Source of the DNA: Rhodococcus sp. IITR03
GTDB taxonomy: Bacteria > Actinomycetota > Actinomycetes > Mycobacteriales > Mycobacteriaceae
Reading direction: 5' to 3'
DNA: 9,806 bases
Assembly: GCA_001017865.1 (NCBI GenBank)
Contig: LATQ01000001.1
Location: 978,070 to 987,875, forward strand
Position numbers and translations under genes: made by a program. Within the stretch, counting starts at the first letter, position 1. Every line of letters starts with the position of its first letter. Positions 1 through 7,550 of this stretch are shown here, piece by piece. Under the pieces are notes generated by a model. That model was not told the DNA's origin. It made no database searches and was given only the letters and a program-made list of their open reading frames with translations.

Positions 1-363
1 GTTCGCGGGCACCAGCACGTCCGGCTCGCCGCTGCCGGGGACTCGGGGGTGCACTCGGCGGCATCGTGCCCTGGCAGCCCGTCAGGGGAGCGGTGTGGAC
101 GAGGATGGCGCACCCGAACTGCCGCCCGGCGACGCGAAGTAGTAGACGCCCTCGCTGGTCGCGGCGTAATCGTCGGGGTCGACCGGCGTCGGTGCGGCCG
201 TGGTGGTCGTGGTCGGCGCGAGAGGTGGCGGTGGTACTCGCCGCTCGGTGGGTGCTTCGGATGCGGTGGCCTCACCCTCCACGCTCCGCGAACACCCTGC
301 CGCGACGAGTGCCGCACCCGCGACGACGACGAAGCTGACGAGGCGTGCGCGGCGACTGATCAT
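1..363 (-). CDS. Putative secreted lipoprotein, C-terminus beyond the window, three frameshifts
   Basis: The start is ATG at 363. The first 24 residues form a lipoprotein signal: two arginines, a hydrophobic stretch (LVSFVVVAGAALVA) and the lipobox VAAGC with Cys24 as the lipidated residue. A proline/threonine-rich linker (residues about 45-60) follows, typical of surface lipoproteins of mycolic-acid actinobacteria. The globular part begins around GVYYFASP. The apparent stop at 82-84 is a frameshift product: restoring one base near 122-123 gives QFGCAILVHTAPLTGCQG, one near 58-61 gives AECTPESP, and one near 35-40 gives GSGEPDVLVPAN up to the edge. The cysteines in GCAIL, GCQG and AEC suggest disulfides. 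It recalls actinobacterial secreted proteins with a FASPSG-x-GCA motif, whose function I do not know. It has its own promoter-like sequence and is probably not part of the polyol operon. Alternative in-frame starts are ATG 375 and GTG 405; neither has a good ribosome site. Confidence 0.6.
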
Positions 364-370
364 GCGGGGC

Positions 371-398
371 AGCATAGCGAGCGCCGGGGCCGACGCAA
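371..398 (-). promoter_or_regulatory. Candidate leaderless promoter of the lipoprotein gene
   Basis: On the minus strand a TATGCT -10 box (371-376) fits the actinobacterial TAnnnT rule. It lies 7 bases before the ATG at 363, so transcription would begin at or next to the start codon. A weak -35 (TTGCGT, 393-398) lies 16 bases upstream. The lack of any purine-rich ribosome site before this ATG fits a leaderless transcript. The assignment rests on pattern only. Confidence 0.35.
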
Positions 399-415
399 GT
401 TCCACTCCGGTCGAC

Positions 416-970
416 TCAGAGCCGGCGCGTCACCCGCGCGGGTACGCCCGTCGCCACGACGTTCGGCGGCAGGTCGCGTGTGACCACCGCACCGGCTCCC
501 ACGACGGTGTTCTCGCCGATCGTGACGCCCGGTCCGACGATGGCGCCACCGCCGAGCCACACGTTGTCGCCGATCGTGATCGGTTGCGCCGATTCCCACT
601 TCGCGCGGCGGAGATCGGGATCGAGCGGATGAGTGGGGGTGAGGAGTTGTACGTTCGGGCCGATCTGCACGTCCGAGCCGATCGTGATCGGCGCGACGTC
701 GAGCATGATGGCGCCGAAGTTGACGAATGTTCCGTTCCCCACGGTGATCCGGTACCCGTAGTCCACCTGCAGTGGCGGCCGGATCTCCACGTCGTCACCG
801 ATCGAGTCGAACAACTCCTCGAGTAGCGCGCGACGCACATCCGGATCCGCTGCGCTCGACGCGTTGTACTTCTCGGTCAGCAGCGCTGCCCGGAGCGCGT
901 CGGCGGCGAGTTCGGGATCGTCGGCGATGTAGAGTTCGCCGGACAGCATCCGCTCCTTCTGCTCGCCCAC
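416..970 (-). CDS. Maltose/galactoside O-acetyltransferase-like enzyme (Maa/LacA family)
   Basis: This is the only gene in the window with an unbroken reading frame, 184 aa from GTG 970 (192 aa if GTG 994 is used). It belongs to the left-handed beta-helix acetyltransferases that move acetyl from acetyl-CoA to a sugar hydroxyl. The N-terminal MLSGELY block matches the sugar-acetyltransferase N-terminal domain (KM-x-GELY). Hexapeptide repeats follow (ITIGSDVQIG, ITIGDNVWLG, VTIGENTVVG), with the family's FVNFG asparagine (N84) and the catalytic histidine in THPLDP (H114), and the C-terminal GVPARV. The 970 start is preferred because it puts the first family block at the usual distance from the N-terminus and has GGAAGG seven bases upstream. 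It follows the ABC ATPase by 45 bases or 21, so it is probably cotranscribed. A role in acetylating imported but unusable sugars, as proposed for LacA, is inference; the true acceptor is unknown. Confidence 0.85.
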   Translation of the reverse strand: MGEQKERMLSGELYIADDPELAADALRAALLTEKYNASSAADPDVRRALLEELFDSIGDDVEIRPPLQVDYGYRITVGNGTFVNFGAIMLDVAPITIGSDVQIGPNVQLLTPTHPLDPDLRRAKWESAQPITIGDNVWLGGGAIVGPGVTIGENTVVGAGAVVTRDLPPNVVATGVPARVTRRL

Positions 971-1006
971 CGAGGATCCTTCCGTCTCGCCCACTGCGGA
1001 TCCTCC
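962..1006 (-). repeat. Tandem repeat of a ribosome-site-plus-start module
   Basis: Two 21-base units on the minus strand (1006-986 and 982-962) agree at 18 of 21 positions and are offset by 24 bases, a whole number of codons. Each holds a purine-rich Shine-Dalgarno, ATCC, and a GTG GGC GAG start seven bases later. Either GTG could start the acetyltransferase in the same frame. Confidence 0.7.
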
Positions 1007-1015
1007 GTCGCCGGG

Positions 1016-2093
<1,078 letters not shown>

Positions 2094-2126
2094 GATGGAA
2101 GTCCTTGCTGGTAAGGGGAATCGGGT

Positions 2127-3016
2127 CTACTTGATGGCGCCGAACGACAGGCCGCGCACGAGCTTGTTCTGGGCGAGCAGCCCGCGAGCACGACGGGCAG
2201 CGCCGCCATCGTCGCGGCGGCGGACAGCCGGGCCCAGTACAGGCCCTCACCGGTGATGAAACCGACGAGGAAGACGGGGATCGTCTGCGCCTGGACGGCG
2301 GTCAGGTTGACGGCGAAGAAGAACTCGTTCCACGAGAAGATCACGCAGATCAGGGCGGTCGCGGCGATGCCGGGGGAGACGAGCGGCAGGATCAGCTCGC
2401 GCACCGCCGTCCACAGGCTCGCGCCGTCCATGCTCGCCGCCTCGAGCAGCTCGCCCGGTACTTCGAGGAAGAACGACCGCATCATCCATACCGCGATCGG
2501 CAGGTTCATCGCCGTGTAGAGGATGATCAGCGCCCAGATGTTGTCGAGCAGGCCGACGTTCGCGACGATCACGTACAGCGGGATGATCGCGGCGACGATG
2601 GGCAGCATCTTCGTGCTGATGAAGAAGAACAGCACGTCCTTGGTCTTCTTCACCGGCCGCAGCGACAGCGCGAAGGCCGCCGGCACGCCGAGCAGCAGGA
2701 CCAGCACCGTCGAGACGATGGTCGCGAAGGCCGAGTTGAGCAGGGCCGTGCCCACCCCGGTCTCGAAGACCGCCCGGAACTGGTCGAGGGTGGGGGTGAA
2801 GAAGAACTTCGGTGGGTCGGAGTAGGCGTCGGCCTCCTGCTTGAAGGCGGTGAGCACCATCCAGAAGACCGGGAAGAAGAATCCGATGGCGGCGATCCAC
2901 GCGACCACGCCCCAGGGATTGAACTTGCGGTTCTTGCGTTTCCGGGCCGTGCGCATGACACGGCCGGTCGGTGCCGTGGTGTCCGAAGCCTGCGGCTCCG
3001 TGGCCGTGGTGCTCAT
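2127..3016 (-). CDS. Polyol ABC transporter permease 2 (MalG/SmoG type)
   Basis: This is an integral membrane permease forming half of the transport channel. ATG 3016 overlaps the stop of permease 1 (ATGA) and is preceded by a strong AAGGAGG ribosome site. A basic N-terminus ([11 protein letters not shown]) is followed by a first membrane segment ([21 protein letters not shown]), further hydrophobic segments and the EAA loop that docks the ATPase ([20 protein letters not shown]). This matches the MalG-type subunit of CUT1 sugar importers. One frameshift near 2180 (C lost from GGCC) replaces the end; restoring it gives [20 protein letters not shown] and a TAG at 2127, 296 aa in all, a usual size. 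The C-terminal GLxxGAIK ending is characteristic of polyol and sugar MalG-type permeases. Function as the mannitol/sorbitol channel is inferred from the neighbouring dehydrogenases. Confidence 0.92.
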
Positions 3017-3974
3017 GCCGCTTCCTCCTTGCCGGTGAACGATGTGAAGATCAGGCGCAGTGCGAAGGTGGCGATGACGATCGTGCCGATGACGACCACG
3101 ACACCCATTGCCGCGGCCTGGCCGATGTCGAAGCCGAGGAACGCGCGCTGGTAGATGTAGAACGGCAGGTTGGAGCTGGCCGTGCCGGGTCCGCCCTGGG
3201 TCATCATGTAGATCGCGTCGAACGTGTTCACCAGGTAGATCGCGCCGAGAACGGTGCCGAGTTCGATGAACCGGCGCAGGTGCGGCAGCGTCAGTTCGCG
3301 GAACAATGCGAAGGCTCCGGCGCCGTCGACGCGGCCGGCCTCGAGGATGTCGCGGGGCATCGACTGCAGGCCGGCGAGGATGAGCAGCATCATGAACGGC
3401 GTCCACTGCCACACCAGGGCGACCATCACGGCCGGAAGCGGGAACCGGCTCACCCAGTCGACCTGCTCGACCCCGAACGGGAGAGGACGAAGTTGACGAT
3501 GCCGAAGACGGGATCGAACATCGACGTCTTCCAGATCAGCGCACTGGCGACCGGGGTGACGAGGAACGGCGTGATGAGCAGTCCGTGCGATACCGCGTCC
3601 GAGGAACGCCCGGTCGAGCAGGAGCGCGAGGAGCAGTCCGAGTACCACGGAGATCAGGACCGTGCCGACGATGAGGATCACCGTGTTCAGGGCGACCTGC
3701 CAGAACTGGCTGTCCTGGAAGACGTCGACGTAGTTCTGGAGCCCGACGAACCGGCGGGAGCCGGGACTGACGAGGTTCCACGACTGGGTCGAGTAGTACA
3801 GCGTGAACACGAACGGGACCTGCGTGACCACGATCGTGAAGATCAGGCCGGGAGCAAGGGTCCGCGGCGGCGCCATCCCTCGGCCCGCGAGATCTGCTCC
3901 TCCTTCGCTTCCCGTACGGCGCGGATGCGCTCGTCGACGTCCGGCGCGGGACGCTGCGCTGCAGGTGCGGTCAT
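3013..3974 (-). CDS. Polyol ABC transporter permease 1 (MalF/SmoF type)
   Basis: This is a membrane permease partnering the MalG-type subunit. The start is ATG 3974 (MTAPAAQRPAPDVD), overlapping the binding-protein stop as ATGA, with AGAAGGA upstream. A charged cytoplasmic N-terminus precedes the first membrane segment (APGLIFTIVVTQVPFVFTLYY). Then come the periplasmic stretch FVGLQNYVDVFQD, typical of MalF-type subunits, several membrane helices, and the EAA loop (EAGRVDGAGAFALFRELTLPHL). The end is [10 protein letters not shown]. Three frameshifts occur: near 3858-3863 (one C lost), near 3581 (two bases lost or one gained, restoring RTLLITPFLVTPVASALIW) and near 3479-3481 (one C lost, VLSPFGVEQVDW). 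Repaired, the length is 320 or 321 aa depending on how the middle break is read, normal for this family. Confidence 0.9.
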
Positions 3975-5324
3975 TGATCCTTCTCCCGGTAGGTCGCGCC
4001 GACGGCCTCGGCGTACTTCTGTGCCTGGTCGAGGGCTTCCTCGACGCTCTGCCGTCCGGCGATGGCGGCGCTGATCTGCTGGCTGACCCGGGTGCGAGAT
4101 CCTGGAACTCGGGGATGGCCACGAACTGGATGCCGTGTACGGGACGGGGTCGACCGTGGGGTTCTGCTGGTCGGCTCCTTCGATGGATTCGAGGGTGATC
4201 GGGCCGTAGGCCGCGGCGGCCTCGGCGTATTCGGGGATCTCGTAGGTCGACAGTCGGCTGCCCGGCGGCACCCGCTCCCAGCCGAGCTGCTCGCCGACGG
4301 TGCGCAGGTACTGCTGGTCGGTCATCCACGAGATGAACTTCCACGCGTCCTCGGTGTGCTCGCTGCTCGCGGGGATGCCGAGCGACCACGTGTAGAGCCA
4401 GCCCGAGGGATCTTTCTCCTGGACGGGCGCGGCCGCGTAGCCGATCTTGCCGACGACGTTGCTCGATGCGGGATCCTCGAGGGTCGAGACGGCGGAGGTG
4501 GAGTCGTACCACATGGCGACCCGGCCCTGCGCGAGTTGCGTTGCACACTCGCTGAATCCGCTCGTCGCGGCGCCGGGCTGACCGTACTCGCGGACGAGGT
4601 CGACGTAGAACTGCACCGCCTCGCGCACCTCGGGGCTGTTCAGCTGCGCATTCCAGTTCTCGTCGAACCACCGTCCACCGAAGGTGTTGATGACGGTGTC
4701 GAGCGGCGCGAGCAACTCACCCCAGCCGGGCTTGCCGCGCAGGCAGATGCCGTTGATGTCGGGACCGTCGAGGTGCGCTGCGGCGTCGGCGACCTCGGTC
4801 CAGGTCGGCGGATCGGACAGCGTGATACCGGCCTGCTCGAACAGGTCCTTGCGATACATCAGGAACGACGATTCACCGTAGAAGGGCACCGAGTACATGT
4901 CGCCCTCGTACGAGAGTGCTTCGCGCAGCGAGGGGATGATGTCGTCGGCGTCGTAGCCGTCGGTCTGCTCGATGTACGGCGACAGGTTCGTGAGCCAGCC
5001 GTACTCCGCCCACTGGGGAGTCTCGTAGTTGCTGATCATCACGACGTCGAACTCGCCGCCGCCCATCGCCGTGGACGCGGTGATCTTGGCGCGGGCCTGG
5101 TTCTCGGAGAGGGTGACGAACTTCAGGTCGATCTCCGGGTTCTCGGCCTCGAACTGCGACGCGAGTTGCTGTGCGTCCTGCATCTGGGAGTTCGACACCA
5201 TCGCGATGGTGACGGTGCGGCCGGACGTACCGATCGATCCTGCACCGGCACAACCGGTCAGTGCGACGCTCAGAGCCACGGCTCCTGCCGCGGCCGCGCG
5301 GATGGATCTTCTTGCTGTAGGCAC
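3971..5324 (-). CDS. Polyol ABC transporter substrate-binding lipoprotein (solute-binding family 1, SmoE-like)
   Basis: This is the extracellular receptor that captures the sugar alcohol and delivers it to the permeases. It starts at GTG 5324. The lipoprotein signal ends at lipobox LTGC (Cys25). The mature part opens with VTIAMVSNSQMQDAQQLASQFEAENPEIDLKFV, the usual first strand and helix of family-1 binding proteins, and carries FDVVMISNYETPQWAEYGWL and a C-terminal DAWKFISWMTDQQYL region. The ribosome site lies within the stop region of the regulator (TGAGGTAG), 11 bases separating the two genes. Two frameshifts near the 3' end, at about 4133-4135 and 4087-4092 (a G lost from a G run each time), restore YTGIQFVAIPEFQDLAPGVSQQISAA and a natural end at REKDQ-TGA, 451 aa. 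Mannitol/sorbitol specificity is inferred from the downstream and divergent genes; a related polyol such as arabitol is possible. Confidence 0.9.
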
Positions 5325-5335
5325 GATGGTCTACC

Positions 5336-6395
5336 TCATTTCGGTGGTGCCTCGTCCTTCGGGGTGCCGTTCTCGAGGGCGTGGTCGGGATGGTCGAGCA
5401 GGTACTGGGCGCACGCGATGTCGCAGACGAGCATGTTCGCGAGACCGCCGCGGAGAGCACCGAGTACAGCGCGGTGCTTGGACTGTCCGCCGGTGACGAG
5501 AATCGTGGCGGGACAGTCGCGGACGTCGTCGAGAGGTACCGACATGGTGCGGGTTTCGAGTTCGCCGTGCACGGCGGTGCCGTCGGCGCGGAAGAACCGG
5601 CCGCCGATCTCACCGACCGCGCCGAGGCCGTCGAGTTCGTGGAGCATCGTGGTGTCGAGGAAACTGCCCTCGAACAGGGTGGTCGAGGTCGACACCGCGC
5701 CCACACCGAAGATCATCACCTCGGCGCGGCGCCCCACCTCGAGTGTGCGGGAGATCAACGAGTCGGCGCGCATCGACGCGACCGTCGACGGGTCGGCGTA
5801 GAGCGGTGTGGGAAGCCGGAGCGGTTGCGCCCGAAGTTGTTCGGCGCAGCGGCCGAGGACGAACTCGGTGCCGGTCTGGTAGGCGCTCGTGGAGATGGAT
5901 CCGTCGAGCTGGACGATCGTCTCACAACTGGCGACACCCGACGGGAGGGCCTGCGCCACGGCGACGGTCTCGGGCCCCACGTGAATCCGAGGGTGTCGGA
6001 GGGGCGGAGTCGGCGGGTGAGCAGACCGGCGGCGGCGCGCCCGAGGGCGGCGAAGCTCGCGGAGTCCTCGATCGGACCGGCGTCGTCGACCCGGCGACCC
6101 ACCACGACGGCTCGACGAGCTCGTAGCGCTCTTCGAGTGCCCGTTCGGTCTCGGCGTGCAGGTCGTCGCGCCAGGTGGGCGGCACGCTGACCTCGATGCG
6201 CACCAGACCCTGAGCGCGAGCGCGTGCGACGAGCCGGCCGGCGGTGGGGCGGGAGACGCCGAGGCGCTGCGCCACCTCCGCCTGCGTGAGGCCGTCGAGG
6301 TAGTAGAGCGTCGCGGCCCGTACGGCGAGACGGAGATCCTCGGTGGATACCGGGCTTTCCGTATCCGGGATGTTGGTGGGGCCGGGGGCGGTCAC
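5336..6395 (-). CDS. SorC/DeoR-type sugar-responsive transcriptional regulator
   Basis: This is a DNA-binding regulator with an N-terminal helix-turn-helix (about residues 37-58, LTQAEVAQRLGVSRPTAGRLVARAR) and a large C-terminal sugar-phosphate-binding domain of the SorC family. Supporting stretches are DTLGFTWGPETVAVAQAL, a threonine/serine loop ISTSAYQTGTEFV, RRAEVMIFGVGAVSTSTTLF, and the end VTGGQSKHRAVLGALRGGLANMLVCDIACAQYLL. I choose GTG 6395 because AAGGAG lies six bases upstream; an ATG at 6440 is in frame but lies in the operator. Frameshifts near 6109-6110 (ELVEPVVVGRR restored) and 5972-5974 (WGPETVAV restored), each a base lost from a C run, give 353 aa. It is divergent from the dehydrogenase genes and is the first gene of the transporter operon, so control of both arms and of itself is likely. 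Family members can repress or activate; the inducer is usually a sugar phosphate or a related metabolite. Confidence 0.88.
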
Positions 6396-6433
6396 GAGCT
6401 CTCCTTGGTGCGAGCAGTCTTCGTCACGCTCCG

Positions 6434-6447
6434 TGAGCATCTGCTCA
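6434..6447. promoter_or_regulatory. Candidate regulator operator, site 1 (perfect inverted repeat)
   Basis: TGAGCA-TC-TGCTCA is a perfect 6+6 inverted repeat with a two-base centre. It lies between the divergent regulator and dehydrogenase genes. The size and half-sites resemble the TGAxCA/TGxTCA palindromes that I recall for SorC-family regulators. Its centre is about 45 bases upstream of the proposed dehydrogenase transcription start. Confidence 0.6.
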
Positions 6448-6453
6448 GGGGTG

Positions 6454-6467
6454 CGTGCATCTGCTCA
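6454..6467. promoter_or_regulatory. Candidate regulator operator, site 2 (partial inverted repeat)
   Basis: This repeats the 11 bases GCATCTGCTCA of site 1 exactly, 20 bp further on (about two helical turns). The right half-site TGCTCA is perfect, the left (CGTGCA) matches at four of six positions. It sits where the -35 of the dehydrogenase promoter would be and at the likely transcription start of the regulator promoter. Confidence 0.55.
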
Positions 6468-6469
6468 GT

Positions 6470-6498
6470 ACGTTAGCATCGGAGTGTGACCCACACAA
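6470..6498 (-). promoter_or_regulatory. Candidate promoter for the regulator-transporter operon
   Basis: On the minus strand a TTGTGT -35 (6493-6498) and a TAACGT -10 (6470-6475) are separated by 17 bases. Transcription would start near 6463, giving a leader of roughly 68 bases that includes the site 1 palindrome. The assignment is by pattern only. Confidence 0.35.
6474..6479 (+). promoter_or_regulatory. Candidate -10 box of a leaderless dehydrogenase promoter
   Basis: TAGCAT fits TAnnnT and ends 6 bases before the GTG at 6486, so the transcript would start at that GTG. No TTG-type -35 is visible 16-19 bases upstream, where site 2 lies instead, which would suit a promoter that depends on a bound regulator. 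It overlaps the opposite-strand -10 box by two bases. Confidence 0.4.
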
Positions 6499-7544
6499 CA
6501 GTTCCCCCGACGCTCCCGGACACGATGCGTGCCGCCGTGCTTCTCGAACCGGGCCGCATCGAGATGCAGGAACGGCCTCTACCTGCACCGGAGCCCGGCG
6601 ACGTCCTCGTCCGGGTGACCACCGTGGGAGTGTGCGGCTCGGACGCGCACTACTACCGCGAAGGGCGGATCGGCGAGTTCGTCGTGACCGATCCGATCGT
6701 GCTCGGCCACGAGGCGTCCGGAGTCGTGGTCGCGGTCGGGGACGGTGTTCCGCAGAGCCGGATCGGCGAGCGGGTCTCGATCGAGCCGCAGCGTCCCGAC
6801 CCGCTCACCGAGGAGACGCGCCGCGGCGACTACAACCTGTGCCCGCACATGCGCTTCTACGCCACGCCGCCGGTCGACGGCGCGCTGTGCGAGTACGTCA
6901 CCATCGGGGCGGCCTTCGCGCATCCCGTTCCGGACACCGTGTCCGACGATGCCGCCGCTCTGTGCGAGCCGCTGTCGGTCGGTATCGCGGCCGTCCGCAA
7001 GGCCCGCGTCACCGCCGGCTCCCGCGTCCTCGTCACCGGCGCCGGTCCCGTCGGCATCGTCGTCGCGCAGGTCGCGCACGCGTTCCGGTGCGGTCGAGGT
7101 CGTCGTCACCGACCTCAACGAACGGCGACGCGAGACCGCACTGTCGTTCGGGGCGAGCGCTGCGCTCGACCCCCGCGTCGACGACCCGTCGGCCCTGCGC
7201 GTCGACGCCTACATCGACGCGTCCGGCGCCCCCGCCGCCGTCGATTCGGGTATCCGCGCGGTCCGTCCCGGCGGCACCGTCGTCCTCGTCGGATCCGGCG
7301 CCGAGACGATGACCCTGCCGGTGCAGCTCGTCCAGAACCGCGAACTGATCCTGACCGGCGTGTTCCGCTACGCGAACACGTGGCCGACCGCGCTCGCACT
7401 CGTCGAATCGGGCCGGGCCGATCTCGACTCGATGGTCACCGCCCGGTTCCCCCTCGACAAGACCGCCGACGCGCTCGAATCCGATCGGACACCCGGAAAC
7501 ATCAAGCCGTCGTGGACGTGACCGATCCGGCGGGAAAGGACTGA
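6486..7544 (+). CDS. Zinc-dependent polyol (sorbitol/L-iditol 2-) dehydrogenase
   Basis: This is a medium-chain dehydrogenase expected to oxidise sorbitol to fructose, or xylitol to xylulose, with NAD. The catalytic zinc ligands are visible: Cys50 ([10 protein letters not shown]), His75-Glu76 (GHEASG) and Glu161 (LCEPLSVG). The nucleotide fold has GAGPVG at 185-190. RYNLCP-like and FYATPPVDG blocks mark the sorbitol/xylitol dehydrogenase branch. The usual four-cysteine structural zinc lobe is absent: only the Cys of NLCP remains. Two frame changes occur, a C gained near 7085-7086 ([13 protein letters not shown] restored) and a C lost near 7507-7508. The second repair turns the early TGA at 7519 into [14 protein letters not shown] ending at 7544, 352 aa. 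GTG 6486 is chosen because a -10 box sits at leaderless distance; ATG 6525 ([10 protein letters not shown]) is the alternative and gives a family-like N-terminus but has no ribosome site. Confidence 0.88.
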   Translation: MTHTTVPPTLPDTMRAAVLLEPGRIEMQERPLPAPEPGDVLVRVTTVGVCGSDAHYYREGRIGEFVVTDPIVLGHEASGVVVAVGDGVPQSRIGERVSIEPQRPDPLTEETRRGDYNLCPHMRFYATPPVDGALCEYVTIGAAFAHPVPDTVSDDAAALCEPLSVGIAAVRKARVTAGSRVLVTGAGPVGIVVAQVAHAFRCGRGRRHRPQRTATRDRTVVRGERCARPPRRRPVGPARRRLHRRVRRPRRRRFGYPRGPSRRHRRPRRIRRRDDDPAGAARPEPRTDPDRRVPLREHVADRARTRRIGPGRSRLDGHRPVPPRQDRRRARIRSDTRKHQAVVDVTDPAGKD

Positions 7545-7550
7545 AGATCC

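Noticed and set aside
364..415. Possible terminator after the acetyltransferase
   Set aside because: Only short GC-rich complementarity (CGGCCCCGGCG) is present, with no clear stem and no T run.
3013..4671. One 552-residue minus-strand protein spanning binding-protein and permease regions
   Set aside because: Only its last part and a short GIQFVAIPEFQDLAPG piece are real coding; the rest is out of frame with the binding protein.
4062..5801. Long open frame on the plus strand (579 codons) opposite the binding protein and regulator
   Set aside because: It is antisense to a well-supported lipoprotein and regulator, has low-complexity Arg/Gly/Val composition typical of GC-rich shadow frames, and shows no recognisable domain.
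6438..6440. ATG 6440 as the regulator start
   Set aside because: It lies inside the operator palindrome and has no ribosome site, whereas GTG 6395 has AAGGAG at the right distance and is in the same frame.
6438..6467. The two GCATCTGCTCA copies as a start of a CRISPR-like or minisatellite array
   Set aside because: Only two copies, 11 bases long, in an intergenic control region and with inverted symmetry; an operator pair explains them better.
7519..7521. TGA as the true end of the zinc dehydrogenase (NIKPSWT)
   Set aside because: One C restored at 7507-7508 gives the family-like IKPVVDVTD and a stop at 7544 just before the next gene; the TGA is better seen as out of frame.
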